Shown here piece after piece: positions 1 through 6,313 of a stretch of DNA of 6,313 nucleotides (positions within the stretch are counted from its first letter, which is position 1; each line of letters begins with the position of its first letter). The stretch spans positions 1 through 6,313 of the forward strand of contig JAFGNE010000073.1 in assembly GCA_016927155.1 (NCBI GenBank). The letters run 5' to 3'. A program made the translations under genes and the position numbers. Under the pieces are notes generated by a model. The model did no database searches. It was not told the DNA's origin and saw only the letters and a list, made by a program, of their open reading frames with translations. This DNA comes from Candidatus Peregrinibacteria bacterium. GTDB lineage: Bacteria; Patescibacteriota; Gracilibacteria; UM-FILTER-43-11.

Positions 1-2702
1 GGCGGGCGGGCGGTGTGGTCAATATTTTCCCGCCAGACCAGGAACACGCGGTAAAAATTGAAGTAGATTATGACAAAGTCGCCGGCATCCGGTTTTTCGA
101 CCAGGAAACCAAACAATTAGGCGAAAGCCTGGACCATTTGGATGTTTTGCCCATTACCCTTCCGGCCAGCCAGGGTGTTTTTTCAGACCATATCCGCGCC
201 GGCGATTTGATTGTTGTGGATGATATCGACGACCGGACGGATGCGATTGAAAATACCCTGAAAAATTCTTTGGCCCAGAAAGTGATTTTCACCTCTTTCC
301 CCCAGAATGACGAACGCTATTTCCACCTCCGCTACCTTTCCCTCCTTAAGTATTACAACCTTTTTGACCTACTAAACGACTTGCGGGACAAGCTCCAGCG
401 CGGCTGGAAAATCAACATCCTGACCAAGCGCGTGCAGGAACTGACGGCTATTTTCAGCGAGGAAAAAATCCAATACACCACCCGGCAGGATTCCGAAGCA
501 CGTATCCATATCATTAACGCCGGCGACCTGTCCAATGTCCCCATTTCTTTCCAGAATCCCCAACTCCATATCCAGTTGTTGACTGACAAGGAAATTTTTA
601 ACCTCAGTAAAACAGCCAAAAGCCTTGGGGCGCAAAAAATAAATCTGGATTTTTTGACGGGCCTGAAGGTAGGCGATCTGGTGGTTCATATGGACCACGG
701 CATCGGGCGGTTTTTAGGTGTGGTGTCCCGTACGATCGACGAAATCCATCGCGAATATCTGGAAATCGCTTACGCGGAAAACGACAGGTTATTCATCCCT
801 GTGGACCAGGCGGACAAGATCAGTAAATTTGTCGGCGGCGAGGAAAATGAACCGCAACTTTCACGGCTGGGCGCCATGGAATGGAAGAATGTCACGCAAA
901 AAGTCAAAAAGGAAACCCAAAAAATCGCCAAAGAACTTCTGGAACTTTATGCCAAACGCGCCCAGGCAAAAGGCCATAATTACGGGCAGGATACCGAAGA
1001 ACAGCAGCGTTTCGACGCCGCCTTCCCCTATGAGGAAACTCCCGGGCAGATGCGGGCCATCCAGGACGTGAAAAACGATATGGAAAGTGAAAAGCCGATG
1101 GACAGGCTGGTGTGCGGCGATGTGGGTTTCGGCAAAACGGAAGTCGCCATGCGCGCCGCATTTAAGGCGGTGCAAGGGGGTAAACAGGTCGCCTTTATTT
1201 CCCCCATCACCATTTTGGCCGACCAGCATTACAAATCCTTTTTGCGGCGCGCCCAGGGGTTCAACGTGCGCGTGGATATGCTCAGCCGTTTCCGCACCCC
1301 TAAAGAGCAAAAAATAATCCTGGAAAGCCTGAGAAAAGGTGATATTGATATTATCATCGGTACCCACCGGCTGTTACAGGAAGACGTCAAATTTTTTAAC
1401 CTTGGCCTGATCATTGTGGATGAGGAACAGCGTTTCGGCGTGAAGCAAAAAGAAAAATTCAAACAGGTCCGCAATCATGTTGATATCCTGACGCTGACCG
1501 CGACACCCATACCCCGCACACTTAACCTTGCCCTCAATAAATTCCGCGATATTTCCACAATCACCACGCCGCCGCCCGGCAGGTTACCTATCATCACTGA
1601 GGTGCGGCGATACGGCGATAACCTTATTATGGAGGCTATCAACAAGGAAGCGGCGCGTGACGGACAAATTTATTTTTTGCACAACCGTGTGGAGACCATT
1701 GATTCCATCGCCGAGAAATACCGTCAGTTGATGCCGAACATCCGTTTTATTGTCGCGCATGGCCAGCTGAAACCGGAAGATCTGGAACAGCGCGTCATGG
1801 ATTTCAAAGAAAAGAAATACGATGTCCTTGTTTCTTCCACGATCATTGAAAATGGCATTGATTTGCCGAACGCGAACACCCTTATCGTGGATGACGCGGA
1901 AAACCTCGGCTTGGCGCAGATGTACCAGCTGAGGGGCCGTATTGGCCGCAGCAAAACCCAGGCGTACGCTTATTTCTTATACCAATCCAGACAATTGCGC
2001 TTAGACGCCAAAAAACGCCTAAAAGCCATTGTGGACGCTTCCGAGCTCGGTTCGGGGTTCCAAGTGGCCATGCGCGATCTGGAAATTCGCGGCGCGGGCG
2101 ATATTCTTGGCGTCAACCAGCATGGCACTATCCGCGTGGTCGGCATGAACCACTTTCTCCGTATGCTCAATACCACCATTGATGAGATGCGCGCCGGTGC
2201 TGTCAGTGAAACCGAAGAAAAGAAACCCGAAGTTTCCATTGAACTTCCTCTGGAGGCTTTTATCCCAGACAAATACATTCCCGACACAAAAGACAAAATC
2301 AATGTTTACCAGAAGCTCTCTTCGGTCGATAGCCTGGAAATCCTGACCGAATTCCAGGATGACCTCATAACCGAGTACGGGCATTTCCCAAAACAGGTCA
2401 GTAACCTTTTTCAGGCCCTTGAAATCAAGATCCTGGCCAAACAGGCGGGCCTTACCAATGTCAAAACCATCCCCATGGCCAGTGGCCGTCAGGTTATCCT
2501 CACTATGGGCCCCGCCATGACGGCCGTCCCCATCATGAACATGCTCCGGCATAATTCCCACTGGCTGATCAGCGGCGATAAGCTTAAGATCGACATGAAG
2601 CAATTGGGCTTTAACTGGATGGAAGAATTGAAGGAAAGCGTGCGGGCCCTTGTCCCCACCGTACAGACTCCCCACCCTAATCCACCCGTCTCCCATGAAT
2701 AG
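1..2702 (+). CDS. mfd: Transcription-repair coupling factor Mfd, 5'-truncated by window edge
   Basis: Mfd is a cytoplasmic ATP-dependent DNA translocase that pushes stalled RNA polymerase off DNA and recruits UvrA for strand-specific nucleotide excision repair. The frame is open from base 3 (R-A-G-G-V-V-N-I-F-P-P), so the GTG at 15 is an internal codon of the UvrB-like D2 domain, and about 150 N-terminal residues are missing. Domains in order: end of the UvrB-like module (about 3-340), D3 (about 350-600), the RNA polymerase-interacting domain (about 663-850, HMDHGIGRF then EYLEIAY), and a RecG-like motor. The motor shows Walker A GDVGFGKT (1116-1139), DEEQ box (1419-1430), TATPIPR (1497-1517), SSTIIENGID and QLRGRIGRS (1926-1952), then the RecG-like DLEIRGAGDILG segment. 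The C-terminal D7 domain starts near 2226 (IELPLEAFIPDKYIPD). All helicase motifs are intact. The UvrB-like module looks about 55 residues shorter than in E. coli. The last ~11 residues are a Pro-rich, probably unconserved tail. The stop overlaps the next gene's start. Confidence 0.98.
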   Translation, partial: RAGGVVNIFPPDQEHAVKIEVDYDKVAGIRFFDQETKQLGESLDHLDVLPITLPASQGVFSDHIRAGDLIVVDDIDDRTDAIENTLKNSLAQKVIFTSFPQNDERYFHLRYLSLLKYYNLFDLLNDLRDKLQRGWKINILTKRVQELTAIFSEEKIQYTTRQDSEARIHIINAGDLSNVPISFQNPQLHIQLLTDKEIFNLSKTAKSLGAQKINLDFLTGLKVGDLVVHMDHGIGRFLGVVSRTIDEIHREYLEIAYAENDRLFIPVDQADKISKFVGGEENEPQLSRLGAMEWKNVTQKVKKETQKIAKELLELYAKRAQAKGHNYGQDTEEQQRFDAAFPYEETPGQMRAIQDVKNDMESEKPMDRLVCGDVGFGKTEVAMRAAFKAVQGGKQVAFISPITILADQHYKSFLRRAQGFNVRVDMLSRFRTPKEQKIILESLRKGDIDIIIGTHRLLQEDVKFFNLGLIIVDEEQRFGVKQKEKFKQVRNHVDILTLTATPIPRTLNLALNKFRDISTITTPPPGRLPIITEVRRYGDNLIMEAINKEAARDGQIYFLHNRVETIDSIAEKYRQLMPNIRFIVAHGQLKPEDLEQRVMDFKEKKYDVLVSSTIIENGIDLPNANTLIVDDAENLGLAQMYQLRGRIGRSKTQAYAYFLYQSRQLRLDAKKRLKAIVDASELGSGFQVAMRDLEIRGAGDILGVNQHGTIRVVGMNHFLRMLNTTIDEMRAGAVSETEEKKPEVSIELPLEAFIPDKYIPDTKDKINVYQKLSSVDSLEILTEFQDDLITEYGHFPKQVSNLFQALEIKILAKQAGLTNVKTIPMASGRQVILTMGPAMTAVPIMNMLRHNSHWLISGDKLKIDMKQLGFNWMEELKESVRALVPTVQTPHPNPPVSHE
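2670..2694 (-). other. Putative G-quadruplex motif abutting the PBP start codon
   Basis: On the plus strand there are four C-tracts: 2670-2673 (4), 2675-2677 (3), 2685-2687 (3) and 2692-2694 (3). They are separated by 1, 7 and 4 bases. The minus strand, which is the template for mfd and the PBP gene, therefore fits the canonical G3+N1-7 quadruplex pattern. The motif ends at the base before the PBP ATG and encodes the non-conserved Pro-rich tail of Mfd. The motif is seen directly; folding and function are not shown. Confidence 0.5.
2695..2702 (+). promoter_or_regulatory. Overlapping mfd stop / PBP start without Shine-Dalgarno
   Basis: The PBP ATG (2695-2697) lies inside the last codons of mfd, whose TAG is at 2700-2702. 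The 24 bases before the ATG are pyrimidine-rich and contain no AGGAGG-like stretch; the nearest purine-rich candidate (AAGGAAAG, 2631-2638) is far too distant. The simplest reading is that ribosomes finishing mfd restart on the PBP gene. This is inferred from spacing only. Confidence 0.6.
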
Positions 2703-5700
2703 GAAACAACTGCTTAGGCTTTGGGCGCACATCCGCACCCACCGTTATGCCCTTGGGAAAAAACATCTGACGATTTTCGACTTTTTCCTTTTTGCCGTCC
2801 TCGCGGCCGCCGGGCTTTTGGGTTTAGGCCTTTTAGCCGTCCTTTTCTTCATTTATCCCTTTTTGCCCCAAATTGATAACCTGCAAAATATTGTCGCCGC
2901 CCAGTCGAGCGTGATTTTAGATAGGGAAGGGAATACCCTCTATACTATCCATGGTGAAGAAAACCGTAAGATCATTCCCCTTTCCGTCATTTCCCCAAGC
3001 GTGGTCCATGCCACGCTGGCCATCGAAGACGATGAATTTTATAATCACTCGGGCATCGATATCCTGGCCATCATGAAAGCGGTCTGCCATGAAGTCCATG
3101 TCTGTTCCACACCGCGCGGAGGGTCCACCTTAACGCAACAGTTCGTCAAAAACGCCTTTCTTTCTTCCGAGCGCACTTACACGCGCAAGATCCGTGAAAT
3201 CCTTTTGGCGCTCGAGCTTGAACGCCGTTATACCAAAGACCAAATCCTGGAAATGTACTTGAACCGCATCCCTTACGGTTCCAGTATTTTTGGCGTGGAA
3301 GTGGCGGCGCAGACTTTTTTTGGCAAAAAGGCGGAAGAACTTTCCGTGGCGGAAGCCGCCATCCTGGCCGCCATCCCCAAAGCCCCCAGTTATTTTTCGC
3401 CTTACGGCAACAATAAATATCCCCAAATCAACTTGAGCGCGGAGGAAATTCTGAAAATGAATATCCGTTCTGAGCAACAGCTTGTCAATTACAGCACCGA
3501 ATTGATTTCCAAGGGGCTCCTCGGGAAAACATACACGTATGGCGAGGAAGACATGGTCCGCGATATTTATGTGAAAGGCCGCACGGATTTTGTTTTAAGC
3601 CGTATGGTGGAATTGGGCTATATTTCCGAAGAAGAATCCCAAACGGCTATTAAGGAAGCCAACGCGAAAGAGTTCCAGCCTTTCCGCGAGGCCATGCTGG
3701 CCCCCCATTTCGTCACTTATGTGCGTGAATATGTTGAAAATAAATATGGTAAAGACCAAATCGAAAAAGGCGGCTTTAAAATCATGACCACTATTGACCC
3801 CAATATCCAAAAGGCCGCCGAGGACGCGATCGCCAAACACGCTGAAGATAACGAAAACCGCTTTGGCGCCACCAATGCCGCCGCAGTCGCCCTTGACCCT
3901 GACAACGGGCAGATCCTGGCCATGGTGGGCTCGCGTGATTACTGGAATGATGAAATTGACGGCAAGGTCAATGTGGCCCTGCGGCCGCGCTTGCCCGGTT
4001 CATCTTTTAAGCCTATCGTTTACGCGGCCGCCTTTTTGCAGGGTTACGCGCCCAGCACGGTGCTTTACGATGTCGCCACCAAATTCGGGGAATGGTATGA
4101 GCCGCAAAATTTTGACGGCCAGTTCCGCGGGCCAGTCACCATCCGGCGCGCGCTTGCCGAATCGCTTAATATCCCCGCCGTAAAAGCCGGTTATTTCGCC
4201 GGCATCCCCAATGTGCTGGATCTTGCCCGGAAAATGGGCCTTAGGCTGAACCAGCCAAGCGATTGGTACGGCCTTTCCCTTGCCCTTGGCGCGGGTGAAG
4301 TGCGCCTGCTTGACCTCACGGCCGCTTACGGCACTTTCGCTAATGGCGGATACAGGGTTGATCCTGTGGCGATTTTGAAGATTGAAGACCGCAACAGCAA
4401 TATTCTGGAAGAATACAAACCGCCTGAAAAGCGCGAGATGATTTTGGATCCCCAAGCCGCCTATCTTATCAACAACATCCTTTCCGACGTGGAAGCCCGG
4501 CCTGAAGGCTGGTGGCGCAATAATCTCACTTTGCCCGGCCAGACCAACGGCGCCAAGACCGGCACGTCAAACAAAGAAAAAGATGACCTTGTGATGCCAT
4601 TGGACACATGGACACTGGGGTATACGCGCCGATTAGCCGGGGGAGTATGGACGGGCAATAGCGACGGCACCCCCCTAAAAGCCGCGGCCTCCGATATCGC
4701 GGCGCCCGTGTGGCATGATTTTATGGCTGAAGCGACGAAAGACACCCCGCGGGAAGAGTTTGAAAAACCGGAAGGCATCAAATGGGTCAATGTTTCCGGA
4801 CGCACAGGCAAACTGCCTTCTGAAAGCACGCCGGAAGAAGACATTGTTTCCGCTGTTTTTGCCAGCTTTTCTGTCCCGCGGGAGGTCGATAATTCTTATA
4901 AGATGATTGAGATCGACAAAGCTTCCGGCAAGCTCGCCACCGAATTCACCCCGCCTGAAGCGCGCGAAAAAAAAGCGTTTTTCGAACACCATTCCGAACG
5001 GCCCGATGAGCCCAGCTGGGAAGACCCCGTGCGGCAATGGGCCAAGGAAAATAACCAGGATGAAGTGGCGCCTACGGAATACGATGACGTGCATACCGCC
5101 GAAAATAAGGGTGTGAAACCGGAAATCCGCATTACTTCCCCTGTTCCCCAAAGCACGGTCAGTCCGCCCAATGTGGGCGTATGGGCAGAAATCAATTCCG
5201 CGGCCGGCGTGGCCAAGGTCGAATATTATTTCGATAACCGCCTGATGAGTACGGCCACCCTGCCCCCTTTTAAGGGCAATTTGGAATTGGGCCAAAAGCT
5301 CAAAGAAGGCTCTATCCATACGATCAAAGCTATCGTTTTCGATGAGCTTTACCGCACGAACCAATCTTCCGTTGAGGTCCGCGTAGGGCCGGATGAATTA
5401 TCGCCTGTCGTCGCATTTGATTATCCCGCCAATGGCGTGTCGCTTATGGCCGGCAGCGCGTTTACCGCTGAAGTGGAGGCCCGTGATGCTGACGGCGATA
5501 TCCTCAAAGTCGATTTTTACCTGGACGGGGAATTAAAAGCCACCGACCACGCTCCCCCTTATCTTTGGCAATTTGTCGTTCCGGACGCTTTTGGCGAGCA
5601 TACCCTGGAAGCGGCGGTTTATGATTACGCGAAAAACGAGGCTAAAACTTTAATTAATATTACCTCTAAGCCATCCGACGGGGGCGATCTTTCCGGATCT

Positions 5701-5982
5701 TCCCGCCTGATTTCTCCTGCTAAAAACGCTTCTTACGCGGCGGGCACACGCGTGCTCATCAAGGCCTACGTTTCGGAAACCGATGCGGAAACGGTTTATG
5801 TTTTGGGTAAAAAAGAAGGAGATAAACCTTTCGAAATCGCCAAAGCTGCAGGCAGCGACGCCTCCGCCTATACTTTCATCTGGTCGGGTCCGTCCGCCGG
5901 CCGTTATGAGCTCCAGCTTAAGATTACGCTGAAAGACGGCAAAATGAGGTTTAGCCAGAAGGTGCCGGTTGTCGTCAGATAG
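2695..5982 (+). CDS. Bifunctional class A penicillin-binding protein (PBP1A-like) with three C-terminal Ig-like domains
   Basis: This membrane-anchored enzyme polymerises lipid II into glycan strands (GT51 domain) and cross-links the peptides (transpeptidase domain) outside the cytoplasmic membrane. With ATG 2695 as start it has 1095 residues. A basic cytoplasmic N-terminus precedes one membrane anchor (about 30-54). The GT51 domain shows EDDEFYNHSG (likely catalytic E111), GGSTLTQQFVKN (142-153), RKIRE (164-168) and ILEMYLNRIPYG (184-195). A ~50-residue insertion (about 240-296) precedes FVLSRMVELGYI. The transpeptidase (about 363-690) has SSFK (nucleophile S436), SLN (490-492) and KTGT (621-624), so both activities look intact. 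A charged linker (about 735-805) leads to Ig-like domains at about 808-900, 904-991 and 1003-1095. The ATG is preferred over the in-frame TTG at 2650 because the latter adds 15 proline-rich residues with no family match. No ribosome binding site precedes the ATG, and overlap with the mfd stop suggests translational coupling. At 1095 residues it is longer than typical PBP1A (roughly 700-850). Confidence 0.97.
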   Translation: MNRKQLLRLWAHIRTHRYALGKKHLTIFDFFLFAVLAAAGLLGLGLLAVLFFIYPFLPQIDNLQNIVAAQSSVILDREGNTLYTIHGEENRKIIPLSVISPSVVHATLAIEDDEFYNHSGIDILAIMKAVCHEVHVCSTPRGGSTLTQQFVKNAFLSSERTYTRKIREILLALELERRYTKDQILEMYLNRIPYGSSIFGVEVAAQTFFGKKAEELSVAEAAILAAIPKAPSYFSPYGNNKYPQINLSAEEILKMNIRSEQQLVNYSTELISKGLLGKTYTYGEEDMVRDIYVKGRTDFVLSRMVELGYISEEESQTAIKEANAKEFQPFREAMLAPHFVTYVREYVENKYGKDQIEKGGFKIMTTIDPNIQKAAEDAIAKHAEDNENRFGATNAAAVALDPDNGQILAMVGSRDYWNDEIDGKVNVALRPRLPGSSFKPIVYAAAFLQGYAPSTVLYDVATKFGEWYEPQNFDGQFRGPVTIRRALAESLNIPAVKAGYFAGIPNVLDLARKMGLRLNQPSDWYGLSLALGAGEVRLLDLTAAYGTFANGGYRVDPVAILKIEDRNSNILEEYKPPEKREMILDPQAAYLINNILSDVEARPEGWWRNNLTLPGQTNGAKTGTSNKEKDDLVMPLDTWTLGYTRRLAGGVWTGNSDGTPLKAAASDIAAPVWHDFMAEATKDTPREEFEKPEGIKWVNVSGRTGKLPSESTPEEDIVSAVFASFSVPREVDNSYKMIEIDKASGKLATEFTPPEAREKKAFFEHHSERPDEPSWEDPVRQWAKENNQDEVAPTEYDDVHTAENKGVKPEIRITSPVPQSTVSPPNVGVWAEINSAAGVAKVEYYFDNRLMSTATLPPFKGNLELGQKLKEGSIHTIKAIVFDELYRTNQSSVEVRVGPDELSPVVAFDYPANGVSLMAGSAFTAEVEARDADGDILKVDFYLDGELKATDHAPPYLWQFVVPDAFGEHTLEAAVYDYAKNEAKTLINITSKPSDGGDLSGSSRLISPAKNASYAAGTRVLIKAYVSETDAETVYVLGKKEGDKPFEIAKAAGSDASAYTFIWSGPSAGRYELQLKITLKDGKMRFSQKVPVVVR
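5119..5979 (+). repeat. Region encoding three tandem bacterial Ig-like domains
   Basis: This part of the PBP gene encodes three consecutive beta-sandwich-like units. Units 1 and 2 share a pattern in the same register: KVEYYFD (841-847) followed 16 residues on by PPF (857-859), and KVDFYLD (938-944) followed 16 residues on by PPY (954-956). Both begin with a P-x-x-x-I/F-x-x-P strand, as in the Big-type 'ITSPxxGxxV' domains. Unit 3 (starts SRLISPAKNASY) keeps the opening strand but not the KVxFYxD core, so it is more diverged. The repetition is at protein level; I see no long identical DNA repeat. Such domains usually act as extracellular spacers or wall/sugar-binding modules. Confidence 0.7.
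5975..5982. other. Convergent gene overlap (tail to tail)
   Basis: The PBP stop TAG (5980-5982, plus) and the prepilin peptidase stop TGA (complement of 5975-5977) interlock, so each gene's last codons are read antisense by the other. There is no intergenic space for a shared terminator. Any terminator must lie inside the opposing gene, and I saw no GC stem followed by a T-run near the junction on either strand. Confidence 0.9.
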
Positions 5983-6313
5983 TGGCCAGGTACCATGCTA
6001 AAATTTCCTGCCCCCAAAACATCGTGATATACGTCCCCAGCAGCAAAAAAGGAGCGAAAGGGATTTGGCTTTTGCGGTGCAGCTGTTTTGTGAGCAGTCC
6101 GGTCAAACTGAAAACCGCGCCAAAAATATACCCCAGAAAAAGGCCGATCAGCACATTAGGCCAGCCCAGGATCGCGCCCATCAGCGCGCCGATCCTTATA
6201 TCCCCGCCGCCAAGCCAGTTGCCTTTGGAAATGGCGAAAAGGAACCCGAAAAAAAAGACGGGAATGGCGATGCCCGTTATCAAATTGGTGATTGGCCAGT
6301 GGAGCACCAGCCC
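5975..6313 (-). CDS. Type IV prepilin peptidase (A24 family), C-terminal part, 5'-truncated by window edge
   Basis: Prepilin peptidases are multi-pass aspartic proteases of the inner membrane that cut the leader of type IV pilins and pseudopilins; full PilD forms also N-methylate the new end. The visible ~112 residues contain the A24 signature GGGDIR at 6194-6211, with the second catalytic aspartate at codon 6200-6202. Hydrophobic segments flank it (IPVFFFGFLFAI before; LMGAILGW through GYIFGAVFSL after). The family's late IPFAPFLLLGTYI segment (typically PFGPFLA-like) and a final hydrophobic stretch follow. The first catalytic aspartate and any N-terminal zinc-binding/methylase region would lie beyond base 6313. 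The frame stays open to the edge (G-L-V-L-H-W-P), so the GTG at 6307 is probably not the true start. The more usual motif is GxGDxK; here the last position is Arg, a conservative change. The gene converges on the PBP gene and the coding ends overlap by 8 bases. Its pilin substrates are not in the window. Confidence in the family is high; whether it is the pilus or a competence-type enzyme cannot be told. Confidence 0.92.
   Translation of the reverse strand, partial: GLVLHWPITNLITGIAIPVFFFGFLFAISKGNWLGGGDIRIGALMGAILGWPNVLIGLFLGYIFGAVFSLTGLLTKQLHRKSQIPFAPFLLLGTYITMFWGQEILAWYLATI

Noticed and set aside
15..17. GTG as a true start of mfd
   Set aside because: The frame is open upstream to base 3 with residues that continue the UvrB-like D2 motif (R-A-G-G-V-V-N-I-F-P-P). 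Starting here would delete the first part of a conserved domain.
1..18. G-rich start of the window as a second quadruplex
   Set aside because: Only two complete GGG tracts are visible; the others are GG, and the upstream base is not available.
861..1367. 168-codon open frame on the minus strand across the Mfd Walker A region
   Set aside because: It is the shadow of a highly conserved coding segment, with no start context and no family resemblance.
2650..2652. TTG as start of the PBP gene
   Set aside because: It would add 15 Pro-rich residues encoded by the C-rich mfd tail; the ATG at 2695 gives a normal basic N-terminus followed by the membrane anchor.
2019..2738. 239-codon open frame on the minus strand, antisense to the 3' end of mfd
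   Set aside because: It lies opposite strongly conserved Mfd motor and D7 sequence, its translation resembles no family I recognise, and it is explained by the codon bias of the real gene.
4675..5364. 229-codon open frame on the minus strand, antisense to the PBP gene
   Set aside because: It is fully inside the PBP coding region, rich in Phe/Arg/Gly as expected for a mirror of GC-biased codons, with no recognisable domain.
6305..6307. GTG (minus strand) as start of the prepilin peptidase
   Set aside because: The frame stays open to the window edge and the first catalytic aspartate of the family must lie upstream, so the gene is cut by the edge, not short.

Overview
The window reads as a piece of a gene-dense bacterial chromosome, most likely from a Patescibacteria (CPR) genome. 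The best clue is the class A penicillin-binding protein. It has a roughly 50-residue insertion between the glycosyltransferase and transpeptidase parts and a tail of Ig-like domains, an arrangement I associate with Patescibacteria such as the Magasanikbacteria/Uhrbacteria-type lineages. A compact Mfd and a GGGDIR-type prepilin peptidase are compatible with that. The assignment is an inference from protein architecture; there is no rRNA or other marker here.

Layout. Bases 1-2702 (+) hold the 3' part of mfd, the transcription-repair coupling factor; its first ~150 residues lie before the window. Bases 2695-5982 (+) hold a complete PBP1A-like bifunctional peptidoglycan synthase with three C-terminal Ig-like domains. 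Its ATG overlaps the mfd stop codon by 8 bases, so the two genes are probably co-transcribed and translationally coupled. Bases 5975-6313 (-) hold the C-terminal part of a type IV prepilin peptidase, which runs off the right edge. It converges on the PBP gene and their ends overlap by 8 bases.

There is no non-coding DNA in the window: every base belongs to one of three genes and both junctions overlap. I saw no promoter, canonical terminator, tRNA/rRNA, CRISPR array, mobile element or attachment site. The genes serve different processes: rescue of stalled RNA polymerase and strand-specific repair (Mfd), cell-wall polymerisation and cross-linking (PBP), and maturation of type IV pilins or related secreted subunits (prepilin peptidase). 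The last two both act at the cytoplasmic membrane.

I do not see a new biological system here. The observations most worth checking are a canonical four-tract quadruplex motif on the minus strand directly abutting the PBP start codon, the shortened UvrB-like module of Mfd, the Ig tail of the PBP, and a slippery A8 run whose -1 frame would produce a PBP without that tail.
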